A stretch of 64,000 nucleotides of DNA from Lachnospiraceae bacterium (GCA_021153185.1 JAGKTY010000008.1:1-64000), one strand, 5' to 3'; numbered from the stretch's first letter, positions 1-8,849 are shown. Notes: generated by a model from the letters alone, not told the origin. Made by a program: numbers and translations.

Positions 1-56
1 GTACTATATGTGGTTAAATAATATTAAACAAAAAATTTGAATAGGAAGTACAAAAC

Positions 57-1433
57 ATGTATCAAATTAACTTTCTTATGCCAATTAACATTCATTTCAT
101 TGGTATTGGCGGAATCAGCATGAGCGGTCTTGCTGAAATTTTGGCAGACAGAGGGTTTTCTGTCAGCGGATCTGACGCCAAACCATCCGATATCACAAAG
201 CATCTGGAATCAAAGGGAATTACTGTAATGTATGGACAAAGAGCCTCAAATATTACAGAAACCGTTCAACTTGTTGTGTATACGGCTGCCATCCACCCGG
301 ATAACCCGGAACTTATGGCTGCAAAACAGCGCGAGATTCCTTGCCTGACACGCGCAGAGCTTCTTGGTCAGATTATGCAAAACTACGATCTTCCAATCGC
401 TGTCAGCGGTACACACGGCAAAACGACAACAACCTCCATGATATCGGAGATTCTCCTGAAAGCCCAAAAAGATCCGACCCTTTCAATTGGCGGCATCCTG
501 CCTTCTATTTCAGGAAATATCCGCATCGGAAAGTCAGAATGCTTTGTCACGGAAGCATGCGAATATACAAACAGCTTTTTGAGCTTTTTCCCGAAAATCA
601 GCATCATCTTAAATATAGATGCGGACCATCTCGACTTCTTTAAGGATTTGGACGATATCCGCGCATCCTTTTGCAAATTTGCCGGGCTTCTCCCTGCAGA
701 CGGAACACTCATTATTAATAAAGAAATCCCTAATCTTTCAGAAATTACGGATGGACTTGCCTGCAAGGTTGTGACGTTTGGTTATGATACGGATTGTGAT
801 TACTATGCGACTGACATCACCTACGACGATTTTGCAAGACCAACCTTCACGGTACACCATGGCGGACAAACAACCGAAGTTTCGCTTGGCGTAACCGGTG
901 CACACAATGTGCTCAATGCATTGTCTGCAATTGCGCTTGCAGATCTTCTTTCTATTGAGAAAAGCGACACGCAGGAAGCCTTACAAGCATTTACGGGTAC
1001 GGACCGCCGTTTCCAATTAAAAGGTTCTCTTTGCGGAATCAACATCATTGATGATTATGCGCATCATCCGACAGAGATTACGGCAACGCTCGAGGCTGCA
1101 AAGAACTATCCGCACAAAACCATCTGGTGTGTATTCCAGCCACACACCTACACAAGGACAAAAGCCCTACTCGATGAATTCGCCAAGGCACTTTCCATCG
1201 CAGATAAAGTTGTTCTTGCCGATATTTATGCTGCAAGAGAGACAGACAACTTAGGTATCAGTAGCCGCACGCTGCAGGAAAAGGTCAAAGCCCTCGGAAA
1301 AGCGTGTTATTATTTCCCTTCCTTTGATCAAATTGAAAATTTTTTACTGGAAAATTGTTCCACAGGTGACCTGTTGATAACTATGGGTGCCGGAGATATC
1401 GTAAAAATCGGGGAAAACCTCCTCGGAAAATAG
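57..1433 (+). CDS. murC: UDP-N-acetylmuramate--L-alanine ligase
   Basis: Cytoplasmic ATP-dependent ligase that adds L-alanine to UDP-MurNAc, the first amino acid of the peptidoglycan stem peptide. The 458-residue protein has the N-terminal nucleotide-sugar Rossmann motif (GIGGISMSG, about residues 16-24), the Mur-ligase ATP loop GTHGKTTT (118-125), the DDYAHHP motif of the central domain and a C-terminal domain, so it is full length. The ATG at 57 has AGGAAG about 9 bases upstream; a second in-frame ATG at 78 lacks a site. It stands apart from other mur genes and is followed, after a DnaA-box-rich gap, by the dnaD/helicase-loader genes. Identification is secure. Confidence 0.97.
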   Translation: MYQINFLMPINIHFIGIGGISMSGLAEILADRGFSVSGSDAKPSDITKHLESKGITVMYGQRASNITETVQLVVYTAAIHPDNPELMAAKQREIPCLTRAELLGQIMQNYDLPIAVSGTHGKTTTTSMISEILLKAQKDPTLSIGGILPSISGNIRIGKSECFVTEACEYTNSFLSFFPKISIILNIDADHLDFFKDLDDIRASFCKFAGLLPADGTLIINKEIPNLSEITDGLACKVVTFGYDTDCDYYATDITYDDFARPTFTVHHGGQTTEVSLGVTGAHNVLNALSAIALADLLSIEKSDTQEALQAFTGTDRRFQLKGSLCGINIIDDYAHHPTEITATLEAAKNYPHKTIWCVFQPHTYTRTKALLDEFAKALSIADKVVLADIYAARETDNLGISSRTLQEKVKALGKACYYFPSFDQIENFLLENCSTGDLLITMGAGDIVKIGENLLGK

Positions 1434-1564
1434 TTATCCACATTATCCACAAATTTTCATGGCTGTTTGGTCCTGATTTTTTGTGGATAATTTTTTTGCA
1501 CATACCGCACCAATTTTGGCGTTTTCATTTATTTTATCCACCTTTTCCACAATGCGGTGGATAT
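1434..1564. promoter_or_regulatory. DnaA-box cluster upstream of dnaD
   Basis: Three perfect TTATCCACA boxes occur: 1434-1442 and 1443-1451 in direct tandem, and 1482-1490 inverted. Near matches follow: TTATCCACC at 1534-1542 abutting TTTTCCACA at 1543-1551, and an inverted ATATCCACC at 1556-1564. The first box begins directly after the murC stop codon. The next genes encode primosome proteins, so DnaA-dependent control of that operon or DnaA titration is the natural reading. The boxes are seen; their role is inferred. Confidence 0.85.
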
Positions 1565-1630
1565 TTCAAACCCCAGTGTTTTTGGGCGTTTGCGGTCATT
1601 TTTACAGTTTTCTTTTTAAAAAAGATATGC

Positions 1631-1636
1631 TATACT
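1631..1636 (+). promoter_or_regulatory. Probable extended -10 of the dnaD operon
   Basis: TATACT preceded by TGC gives an extended -10 element, 30 bases ahead of the dnaD start. No good -35 hexamer is seen at 17 bases. The DnaA boxes lie about 70-200 bases upstream of it. Confidence 0.45.
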
Positions 1637-1665
1637 TCATTTGCTAAAAAGAAAAGGGTGAAATT

Positions 1666-2706
1666 ATGGGACCATTTACAATTTATAATGATACGAACCG
1701 CGGTGCCACGCTTGTACCAAACCGTTTCATTGATGAATATATGAAAAACGCAAATGATGCTCAGATAAAAGTCTATTTATATCTGATCAGACAAATCGGT
1801 GCCAATATGTCAGTCAGCGTTGAAGACATAGCCGATCAGTTCAACCACACAGAAAAAGACGTCATCAGAGCATTACATTATTGGGAAAAATTCAATTTAT
1901 TGTCTATCGATTATGATTCCTCCGGCGATATTACCGGCATCCATTTACAAAATCCGGACGTTCCTGCAAAAGAGCGCGTCAATCCGGAACCCGTAAAACC
2001 GGTATCTGTCACACCGGAGCCTGTCGTACTTGAAACAGAGAGAAAAAATAACATCACCAAAGAACAACTGCACACCCTGCAGGCGGATGAAAACTTTCAG
2101 GGAATCTTATTTATCGCAGAGCAATACATCGGCAAAATGCTGACCAGTTCGCAGATTAAAACCTTTGCCTATATGTATGACACCCTGCATATGTCATTTG
2201 ACCTCATTGACTTTTTGATTGAATACTGCGTGGAACGAGGCAAAACAAGTCATTCTTATATGGAAAAGGTTGCCAACAACTGGGCAGATGAAGGCATCAC
2301 AACCGTTGAAGCCGCCAAGGAAACAACCTCCGGTTACGATGCAGATATTTATTTGATAGCCAAACAGCTTGGAAATTTCAATGCCCCGACGAAGGCAGAA
2401 GCGTCTATTATCAGCAAATGGCTATATACATATGCGTTTTCGAAAGAAATTATTTCAAATGCCTGCGAGCGCGCTGTTTTTGCCACAAATACAAACCGCA
2501 TCCGCTACGCAGATAAAATTTTAACCGGATGGCACAATGCCGGCGTAAAATCTCCGTCAGATATTGCGGTTCTCGATGAAGCACATGCAAGTAAGCCGGC
2601 CAAATCAAAACCTGCCGCGAAATCCCAAAAACCAAATTCGTTTAACGAATTTGAACAGAGAACTTACGACTATGATTCCCTTGAAAAACAATTGTTAAAA
2701 AAATAG
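1666..2706 (+). CDS. dnaD: DnaD/DnaB-type replication initiation protein
   Basis: Primosome protein that acts with a DnaI-type loader to bring the replicative helicase to origins and stalled forks. The 346-residue protein has an N-terminal winged-helix region (about 20-90), a linker, and two DnaB_2-type helical repeats (about 140-217 and 227-307). The second carries the family's YADKILTGW signature (YxxxIxxxW). The C-terminal tail is Lys/Ser/Pro rich. The ATG follows AAAAGGGTG with good spacing. It lies 54 bases ahead of the helicase loader, so the two are probably co-transcribed. Family assignment is firm; whether it matches Bacillus DnaD or DnaB more closely is not resolved here. Confidence 0.9.
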   Translation: MGPFTIYNDTNRGATLVPNRFIDEYMKNANDAQIKVYLYLIRQIGANMSVSVEDIADQFNHTEKDVIRALHYWEKFNLLSIDYDSSGDITGIHLQNPDVPAKERVNPEPVKPVSVTPEPVVLETERKNNITKEQLHTLQADENFQGILFIAEQYIGKMLTSSQIKTFAYMYDTLHMSFDLIDFLIEYCVERGKTSHSYMEKVANNWADEGITTVEAAKETTSGYDADIYLIAKQLGNFNAPTKAEASIISKWLYTYAFSKEIISNACERAVFATNTNRIRYADKILTGWHNAGVKSPSDIAVLDEAHASKPAKSKPAAKSQKPNSFNEFEQRTYDYDSLEKQLLKK

Positions 2707-2760
2707 AAACGGATGCGCATCCCGCTTGCAAAACCGTTACAGCATATAAAGGAGCAAACC

Positions 2761-3717
2761 TTGGGTCTTTTAAACACACAATACGCTGAAATTATGCGGA
2801 AATACGATCAAATACAATTAGATAATGCAGAAACGGAACGAAGAAGGCAGGAAGAGGTATTTGCAGCAATTCCGGCCTATGAAGCACTTCACAAACAGCT
2901 TTCTTCGCTTTGTGTTTCCCGGACGAAACAATTATTGATGGGTAACGATGCTGCGCTTGCCTCATTAAAAGAAGAAATCAGAGCGCTCTCTCAGAAGAAG
3001 GAAGAACTGCTCGTAGCCGCCGGCTTTCCGAAAGATTACCTCGATCCAATCTACACCTGCCCTCATTGTAAGGACACCGGTTACCTTCCCGACCAAAGCA
3101 AGTGCCTTTGTTTAAAACGAAATATAGTCAATTATTTATATAATCAGTCCAATTTATCAGACGTTTTGTACCGCGAAAATTTCGACACGCTCGAAACGAA
3201 GTACTATAACGGCAAAGATTTGGAGAATTATAATCAAATTTTAGCCAAATGTCACAATTTTGTGTCAGGTTTCAATTCTGGGTATCAAAATTTGTTTATT
3301 TATGGTACAGTAGGTACGGGCAAAACTTTCTTATCGAATTGTATTGCAAAAGAGCTGCTTGACAAAGGGCATTCTGTCATATACTTCAGTGCGCCAAAGC
3401 TCTTTGACATACTCATCGAAAATCGCTTAGATGAGCAAAAAGGCGATGCCTACTTAAACGATTTTTATGATTGCGATTTACTGATTATTGACGATCTCGG
3501 AACGGAATGTACGAACCGCTTAACCACTTCAGAATTATTTACCTGTATCAATGAGCGTGCACTTCGCAAGAAAGCGACCATCATTTCATCAAACCTTCAG
3601 CTCGGTGAGTTGACGGACCGGTATTCTGAACGCGTATTTTCACGTATTACAAGTGGTTATGAGTTACTGAAGGTAACGGGGCCTGATATCCGCATCGCAA
3701 AAAAGTTAGCACAATAG
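2761..3717 (+). CDS. dnaI: DnaI/DnaC-type helicase loader ATPase
   Basis: AAA+ ATPase expected to load the replicative helicase DnaC/DnaB onto DNA with DnaD. It has an N-terminal helical region, then a CPHC...CLC cysteine cluster that probably binds zinc, Walker A GTVGTGKTF, Walker B LLIIDDLG and an arginine-finger-like SRITSG motif near the C-terminus. I place the start at TTG 2761 because AAAGGAG at 2748-2754 sits six bases upstream. The ATG at 2713 has no ribosome binding site and would add 16 residues unlike the family. The length is then 318 residues. It follows dnaD and precedes prs by 18 bases. Confidence 0.88.
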   Translation: MGLLNTQYAEIMRKYDQIQLDNAETERRRQEEVFAAIPAYEALHKQLSSLCVSRTKQLLMGNDAALASLKEEIRALSQKKEELLVAAGFPKDYLDPIYTCPHCKDTGYLPDQSKCLCLKRNIVNYLYNQSNLSDVLYRENFDTLETKYYNGKDLENYNQILAKCHNFVSGFNSGYQNLFIYGTVGTGKTFLSNCIAKELLDKGHSVIYFSAPKLFDILIENRLDEQKGDAYLNDFYDCDLLIIDDLGTECTNRLTTSELFTCINERALRKKATIISSNLQLGELTDRYSERVFSRITSGYELLKVTGPDIRIAKKLAQ

Positions 3718-3735
3718 AAAGAGAGGAATTTATTC

Positions 3736-4920
3736 ATGTCCAGACGTGAAGAAATGACAAACCTTGAAACAATTCCTGTTGGATCACTTGGTATTATCCC
3801 GCTTGAAGGATGCAAAAGCCTTGGAGAGAAGGTCAACAACTACTTAGTTGACTGGAGAACGCAGCGCGAAAATGAACATCACGATTCCCTTGCCTTTGCA
3901 GGATATCAGCGTGACTCCTATATCCTTCAGACCAAAGTACCTCGTTTTGGTTCCGGTGAGGCAAAAGGTGTGATTTTGGAATCTGTCCGCGGTACAGACC
4001 TCTACATCTTAGTCGATGTTGCAAACTACAGTCTGACTTATTCGTTATGCGGTCATACGAATCATATGTCACCTGATGATCACTATCAGGATCTCAAACG
4101 TATTATTGCTGCTGTCGGTGGTAAGGCAAGAAGAATTACCGTTATCATGCCTTTCTTATACGAAAGCAGACAGCACAAGCGCAGCGCCAGGGAATCTCTT
4201 GACTGTGCACTCGCACTGCAGGAACTTGTACACATGGGCGTTGACAACATCATCACGTTTGATGCACATGATCCTCGTGTACAGAATGCAATTCCGCTTC
4301 ACGGCTTTGAGACAGTACAACCAACCTATCAGTTCATCAAAGGACTCCTCCGCAATGTAAAGGATCTTACCATCGATTCCAAACATATGATGGTAATCAG
4401 TCCGGACGAAGGCGGTATGAGCCGTGCGATTTATATGGCAAACGTCCTCGGTCTTGATATGGGTATGTTCTATAAGAGACGTGATTATACACAGATTGTC
4501 GATGGCCGTAATCCAATCGTTGCCCATGAGTTCCTCGGAAACGATGTCTCAGGACAGGATGTGATTGTTATCGACGATATGATTTCTTCCGGTGAAAGTG
4601 TGATTGAGGTTGCAACAGAACTGAAGAAACGAAATGCAAACCGCATTTACATCTGTGCAACATTCGGTCTTTTCACAAACGGACTTGAAAAATTTGACAT
4701 AGCGTATGAGCAGGGTCTCATCAGCGGCGTTCTCACAACAAACCTTGTGTATCAGACACCTGAGCTTCTGCAAAAAGAATACTACATCAGCTGTGACATG
4801 AGTAAATACATTGCTTACATCATCGATACCTTGAATCATGATACATCCATCAGCAGCCTGCTCAATCCAAATGAGCGCATTCAGAAGCTTGTAACCAAAT
4901 ACAAAAATAAAGAGTTATAA
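3736..4920 (+). CDS. prs: Ribose-phosphate pyrophosphokinase (PRPP synthetase)
   Basis: Makes PRPP from ribose-5-phosphate and ATP for nucleotide, histidine and tryptophan synthesis. The C-terminal half has the PRPP-binding loop VIVIDDMISSGES; the N-terminal half has the catalytic-loop region around RRITVIMPFLYESRQHKR. At 394 residues it is about 75 longer than the usual bacterial enzyme, with an extended N-terminus and insertions, a form I associate with Clostridia. It is the last gene of the murC-prs plus-strand run and converges on trpD, whose product consumes PRPP. A strong terminator follows at once. Confidence 0.94.
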   Translation: MSRREEMTNLETIPVGSLGIIPLEGCKSLGEKVNNYLVDWRTQRENEHHDSLAFAGYQRDSYILQTKVPRFGSGEAKGVILESVRGTDLYILVDVANYSLTYSLCGHTNHMSPDDHYQDLKRIIAAVGGKARRITVIMPFLYESRQHKRSARESLDCALALQELVHMGVDNIITFDAHDPRVQNAIPLHGFETVQPTYQFIKGLLRNVKDLTIDSKHMMVISPDEGGMSRAIYMANVLGLDMGMFYKRRDYTQIVDGRNPIVAHEFLGNDVSGQDVIVIDDMISSGESVIEVATELKKRNANRIYICATFGLFTNGLEKFDIAYEQGLISGVLTTNLVYQTPELLQKEYYISCDMSKYIAYIIDTLNHDTSISSLLNPNERIQKLVTKYKNKEL

Positions 4921-4925
4921 TGGAT

Positions 4926-4957
4926 AAGGGGTTCCGTAAATCGGAACCCCTTACTTT
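4926..4957. terminator. Terminator between prs and trpD
   Basis: Stem AAGGGGTTCCG (4926-4936) pairs with CGGAACCCCTT (4942-4952) around a TAAAT loop, followed by a T-rich stretch. It sits between convergent genes and may serve both strands. Confidence 0.9.
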
Positions 4958-4986
4958 TGTCCATGTATTTTTTTGCAAAATGATTA

Positions 4987-6003
4987 TTATGACTGGCTTA
5001 CCTGAATCAGCTTTTCGAGTGTGGCAAGCGCTTTGCCGGAATCAATCAACTCTGCGGCAAGGCCTATTCCCTCCTGAAGGCTGTCTGCTTTTCCTCCGAT
5101 ATAAAGTGCTGCGCCCGCGTTCAGGAGAACTGCATTTCTCTTATGTCCCTTTTCTCCCTTCAGAATTGCCAAAGTAATCTGTGCATTCTCCTGTGGTGTA
5201 CCACCTTTTAAATCTTCCTTTGTGCAGCGCTCCATTCCGAAATCTTCCGGTTTGATATAATAGGTTTTATACCATCCGTCACGGATTTCACACACTTTTG
5301 TCGGTGCACTCATCGAAATCTCATCAAGCTTATCCTGACCGTAAACGACCATACCGCGTTTTACTCCAAGGTTAATCAAAACCTGTGCCAAAGGCTCTAC
5401 CAGATACGCATCGTATACGCCAAGCAGCTGCATGGTAGGTGATCCCGGATTGGTGAGCGGTCCAAGAATGTTAAATACGGTTCGAAAACCGAGTTCCTTG
5501 CGGATTGCACCGACATATTTCATCGATGTATGGTATTTTTGTGCAAAAAAGAAACACATGCCGGCCTCTTTTAACAATTCCACACATTTTTCCGGTGTTT
5601 GATCGATGTTGACACCGAGCGCCTCAAGACAGTCTGCCGTACCGCAAAGAGAGGACGCCGCGCGGTTTCCGTGCTTGGCCACCTTCATACCGCCTGCTGC
5701 CGCAACGAGGGCTGAGGTTGTCGAAATATTAAAGCTGTGTGCATTGTCTCCGCCTGTACCGACGATTTCAAACAGCTCCATATCTGTTTCAACCCTTGTC
5801 GCATGCTCCCGCATCGCTGCCGCACACCCTGCAATTTCATCCGTTGTCTCTGCCCTGGCACTCTTTGTCGAAAGCGCTGCCAGAAATGCTGCGTTCTGCG
5901 TCGGGGAAGTCTCACCGCTCATGATTTCATTCATAACCTGATAAGCTTCCTCATAGCTTAAGTCTTCTTTGTTTACAATTTTTACAATCGCTTCTTTTAT
6001 CAT
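4987..6003 (-). CDS. trpD: Anthranilate phosphoribosyltransferase
   Basis: Transfers the phosphoribosyl group of PRPP to anthranilate, the second step of tryptophan synthesis. The 338-residue protein has the N-terminal helical domain, the PRPP-binding glycine loop GTGGDNAHSF and the KHGNRAASS motif typical of TrpD. Its ATG overlaps the trpG stop codon (ATGA), pointing to translational coupling. It is the last gene of the trpEGD operon under the upstream T-box. No trpC, F, B or A gene follows, so those must lie elsewhere. Confidence 0.97.
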   Translation of the reverse strand: MIKEAIVKIVNKEDLSYEEAYQVMNEIMSGETSPTQNAAFLAALSTKSARAETTDEIAGCAAAMREHATRVETDMELFEIVGTGGDNAHSFNISTTSALVAAAGGMKVAKHGNRAASSLCGTADCLEALGVNIDQTPEKCVELLKEAGMCFFFAQKYHTSMKYVGAIRKELGFRTVFNILGPLTNPGSPTMQLLGVYDAYLVEPLAQVLINLGVKRGMVVYGQDKLDEISMSAPTKVCEIRDGWYKTYYIKPEDFGMERCTKEDLKGGTPQENAQITLAILKGEKGHKRNAVLLNAGAALYIGGKADSLQEGIGLAAELIDSGKALATLEKLIQVSQS

Positions 6004-6575
6004 CTTTTTATCTCCTCAATAAAATTTTTAAGCATTTGTTTGCCGTCCGGTGTCATAATCGATTCCGGATGGAACTGAACACCGTAAATCGGCGCCGTTT
6101 CATGCATGACAGCCATGACCTCTCCGTCGTCTGTGCGTGCCGTTACCTTCAGGCACGCCGGCAACGAATCCGCGTCTGCCGCCAATGAGTGATATCTTGC
6201 AACCGGTGCCTGCTTTGGGCAATTTGCAAACAGCGGACAGGAACTGTCAAACGTAACAAGCGACTGTTTGCCATGCATTAGTGTCTTGGCATAGGTTACC
6301 GCTGCGCCAAGTGCTGCACAGATTGCCTGATGCCCAAGACAAACACCCAAAACCGGAATCTCCTCTCCGAGCGTTCTGACAACATCCATAATGATTCCTG
6401 CATCTTCCGGTCTTCCGGGACCCGGAGACAAAATGATGCGGTCAGGATTTAGCGCTTTTATTTCCTCCACCGACATCTCATTGTTGCGGATCACCTTGAT
6501 ATCCGGCTCAATTTCGCCAATCAGCTGAAAAAGGTTGTATGAAAAACTGTCATAATTATCAATCAGTAATATCAT
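6000..6575 (-). CDS. trpG: Anthranilate synthase glutamine amidotransferase subunit
   Basis: Class I glutamine amidotransferase that supplies ammonia to TrpE. Visible features are the N-terminal ILLIDNYDSFSYN, the nucleophile motif VLGVCLGHQ and the His-Glu pair in GVQFHPES. I use the ATG at 6575, which has GGAGGTG a few bases upstream and overlaps the trpE stop (ATGA); an upstream extension has no family similarity. The 191-residue length is normal. The same subunit often also serves 4-amino-4-deoxychorismate synthase in Firmicutes. Confidence 0.96.
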   Translation of the reverse strand: MILLIDNYDSFSYNLFQLIGEIEPDIKVIRNNEMSVEEIKALNPDRIILSPGPGRPEDAGIIMDVVRTLGEEIPVLGVCLGHQAICAALGAAVTYAKTLMHGKQSLVTFDSSCPLFANCPKQAPVARYHSLAADADSLPACLKVTARTDDGEVMAVMHETAPIYGVQFHPESIMTPDGKQMLKNFIEEIKR

Positions 6576-8038
6576 TCGTCCACCTCCTGTGAAATCTCCA
6601 ACGCTTTTAATGAAGATTTGGCTTTGTTGAGACATTCCTCAAATTCTTTCTCCGGTACGGAATCTGCCACGATTCCGGCACCGCTTCTGACAAACACCTT
6701 CCCATTTTTCTTATAGACGATGCGGATTGCAATACACGTATCCATGTTGCCGGTAAAATCGATATATCCGATTGCACCGCCATAGATGCCCCGCTTGTTG
6801 TTTTCGAGTTCTCCGATCAATTGACATGCCCTGATTTTTGGTGCACCCGACAACGTTCCTGCAGGAAGTACGGCCTCAATTGCATCAAGCGCATCATATT
6901 CCTTGCGGATATCACCGCGCACGGTAGAACCGATGTGCATGACGTGTGAATAGCGTTCAATCGAATGCAGTTTTTCCACTGCTACCGACCCGAACTCGCT
7001 GATTTTTCCGAGATCGTTTCTGCCAAGGTCCACAAGCATGTTGTGTTCTGCAAGCTCCTTTTCGTCTGCAAGAAGCTCAACTTCAAGCGCCTCATCCTCT
7101 TCCTTTGTCTTTCCTCTCGGTCTTGTTCCGGCAAGCGGAAACGTATGCAGCACGCCGTTTTCCAGTTTGACAAGTGTTTCCGGTGATGCGCCTGCCACCT
7201 CAACATCTGTTCCGGAAAAATAAAACATATATGGCGATGGGTTAATCGTGCGAAGCACGCGGTATGTATCAAACAAACTTCCCTCAAACGGCGCGCTCAG
7301 ACGATTGGATAACACAATCTGGAAAATATCGCCTTCGCGTATATGATGCTTGGCTTTTTCCACCATCTCACAGTACTGCTTTTTGTCAAATAACGGTGTC
7401 ACCTCCCCGCATATTTTTCCGCGCATATCCTGCTTCTTTTCCCCGGAAAGCAATAACGCTTTTAATTGTTTTAACTCTACAATCGCCTTGTTGTAGCCCG
7501 TCTCGGGATCATTAAGTGACATATTCACAATGAGGATAATTTTCTGATTGAGATGATCAAATGCAATCACCTTATCAAACAGCATCAAATCTACGTCCTT
7601 AAACGCCTCACTGTCTTCAACCTGACAGCGGACCGTAGGCTCGACATATCCAAGATAGTCATACGAGAAATACCCGACAAGTCCACCTGTAAACGACGGC
7701 AGATAATCAAAACGCGGGCTCTTGTAATCAGATAAAATCTGACGGATATAATCAGATGGGTTATCTGTCTTGACAGTGACATTGCCGACCTTCATCTCCC
7801 CTTCCATACATGTAATTTCGAATTTTGGCTCATATCCAAGAAACGTATACCGACCCCAGGCTTCATTTGCCTGCGCCGATTCCAACATATAGCAGTGTGT
7901 TGAAACATTTTGCAAAATGCGCATTGCCTCAATAGGCGTAATAAAATCAGAAAGCATCTCATGGCTGACCGGCAAAATACTGTACTTACCGCCCGCCGCG
8001 ATTTCTCTGACCTTTGAAAACTCCGGCAAAACCTTCAT
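6572..8038 (-). CDS. trpE: Anthranilate synthase component I
   Basis: Converts chorismate to anthranilate with ammonia from TrpG. The 488-residue protein has the N-terminal regulatory region with CYMLESAQ, corresponding to the LLES tryptophan-feedback motif, and the chorismate-binding domain with GTRPRG, SGAPKIRA and a C-terminal GAGIVADS. The ATG at 8038 follows AAGGAGG. An in-frame extension upstream to 8245 runs through the T-box leader and is not coding. It is the first gene of trpEGD, with overlapping junctions throughout, controlled by tRNA-Trp charging through the leader. Confidence 0.97.
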   Translation of the reverse strand: MKVLPEFSKVREIAAGGKYSILPVSHEMLSDFITPIEAMRILQNVSTHCYMLESAQANEAWGRYTFLGYEPKFEITCMEGEMKVGNVTVKTDNPSDYIRQILSDYKSPRFDYLPSFTGGLVGYFSYDYLGYVEPTVRCQVEDSEAFKDVDLMLFDKVIAFDHLNQKIILIVNMSLNDPETGYNKAIVELKQLKALLLSGEKKQDMRGKICGEVTPLFDKKQYCEMVEKAKHHIREGDIFQIVLSNRLSAPFEGSLFDTYRVLRTINPSPYMFYFSGTDVEVAGASPETLVKLENGVLHTFPLAGTRPRGKTKEEDEALEVELLADEKELAEHNMLVDLGRNDLGKISEFGSVAVEKLHSIERYSHVMHIGSTVRGDIRKEYDALDAIEAVLPAGTLSGAPKIRACQLIGELENNKRGIYGGAIGYIDFTGNMDTCIAIRIVYKKNGKVFVRSGAGIVADSVPEKEFEECLNKAKSSLKALEISQEVDE

Positions 8039-8041
8039 ATT

Positions 8042-8342
8042 ATTTATCCTCCTTGCAAAATAAAAAATCCTTGACAGAATGATATATTCTGTCAAGGACG
8101 AATTCTTTAATCCGCGGTGCCACCTTGAATTCACGGAAATTCCGTGCACTTTGCGGGATACTAACATATCCCCGGCAATTGACGTATGCCCAACGTCGCA
8201 GAATACTCTGGATTGTTCCATTTGACTGCGCCCTCCGCGGTCCATTTGACAACTTGTTTCTCACCTGATTCTCAGCATCACAGGCTCTCTGTAAAGGCAT
8301 GATTGCCGTTATCTCCGCTTCAACGGTTTAGCTTGTTAAATT
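8042..8342 (-). promoter_or_regulatory. Tryptophan T-box riboswitch leader of trpEGD
   Basis: The leader, read on the minus strand, has an AGAGAG stem I element, a probable TGG (Trp) specifier at 8242-8244 set in AAATGGACC, the T-box core AAGGTGGCACCGCGG (8112-8126), and a competing terminator. In that terminator, 8086-8098 pairs with 8068-8080 and a T-run follows. Uncharged tRNA-Trp should favour antitermination. A second TGG at 8218-8220 is a less likely specifier. Confidence 0.93.
8062..8098 (-). terminator. T-box terminator hairpin
   Basis: A 13-bp perfect stem (TCCTTGACAGAAT with its complement) is followed on the minus strand by T6. This is the conditional terminator of the trp T-box. 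Confidence 0.92.
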
Positions 8343-8348
8343 GTTTTG

Positions 8349-8377
8349 ATTTTAGCACTATCCTTTTGTGTTGTCAA
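8349..8377 (-). promoter_or_regulatory. Promoter of the trp operon
   Basis: On the minus strand, TTGACA (8372-8377), a 17-base spacer and TAAAAT (8349-8354) give a near-consensus sigma-A promoter. It starts the transcript at the 5' edge of the T-box. Confidence 0.85.
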
Positions 8378-8408
8378 CCCCGCTACTGCAACATTTATGG
8401 ATTTAGAA

Positions 8409-8849
8409 TTATTCTTCCGTAACATCCTGCGCATCAACAACGACAATATCATTGAATTTATGTCCGCATTTGCTGCAGAATAAAGACTCCTCACCGAGCT
8501 CCTTGCCACAGTCAGGACAAATCTTTGTCGTAGGCGCTTCCTTTGTCTGGTCGCCGCCTGCATTTTTCTTTTCCTCTATCTTTGCGCGAAGCTCCTCGAT
8601 TTTTTTCTGTGCCACTTTGATTGCTTCAAACTGCTCTGCACAATCGTGGTTTTCATCGTTGCCTTCTGCTGCAAACACAGCTGCACCAATGATTTCATAC
8701 TGACGTTTAATTTCTGCTTCCTGCTGTCCGATCTGAATGCTCAGCGACGGAATCGATGCATAATTGACTGCTTTCTTTGTCACATCACTGTTTTTGACTG
8801 ATTCGTAAGCTTCTCCGGCCTTCTCTCCAAGTTTATTAAAGAAATCCAT
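8409..8849 (-). CDS. Zinc-ribbon, coiled-coil small protein
   Basis: A 146-residue protein of unknown function. The N-terminus is amphipathic, the middle (about 35-100) is predicted coiled coil rich in Glu, Lys and Gln, and the C-terminus has a zinc ribbon, CPDCG...CSKCGHKF, followed by an acidic tail. There is no signal peptide or membrane segment. The start has AAGGAGG at good spacing. It has its own promoter and stands alone between the trp leader and a divergent lipoprotein gene. The architecture suggests a scaffold or interaction role, but nothing shows what it binds. Confidence 0.8.
   Translation of the reverse strand: MDFFNKLGEKAGEAYESVKNSDVTKKAVNYASIPSLSIQIGQQEAEIKRQYEIIGAAVFAAEGNDENHDCAEQFEAIKVAQKKIEELRAKIEEKKNAGGDQTKEAPTTKICPDCGKELGEESLFCSKCGHKFNDIVVVDAQDVTEE

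Noticed and set aside
383..766. Long antisense frame within murC
   Set aside because: It is a shadow frame of a well-supported gene, with no ribosome binding site or recognisable domain; the same holds for many antisense frames in trpE, ftsH, gyrA, proS and others.
1434..1564. The chromosomal origin oriC
   Set aside because: There is no dnaA, dnaN or rpmH beside it, and recF-gyrB-gyrA at the other end of the window points to an origin beyond position 64000. A regulatory or titration cluster is the safer reading.
8040..8300. Reading frames within the trp leader, including an in-frame extension of trpE to 8245
   Set aside because: They run through the T-box structure, have no ribosome binding site at their starts and no family similarity; trpE has a clear start at 8038.
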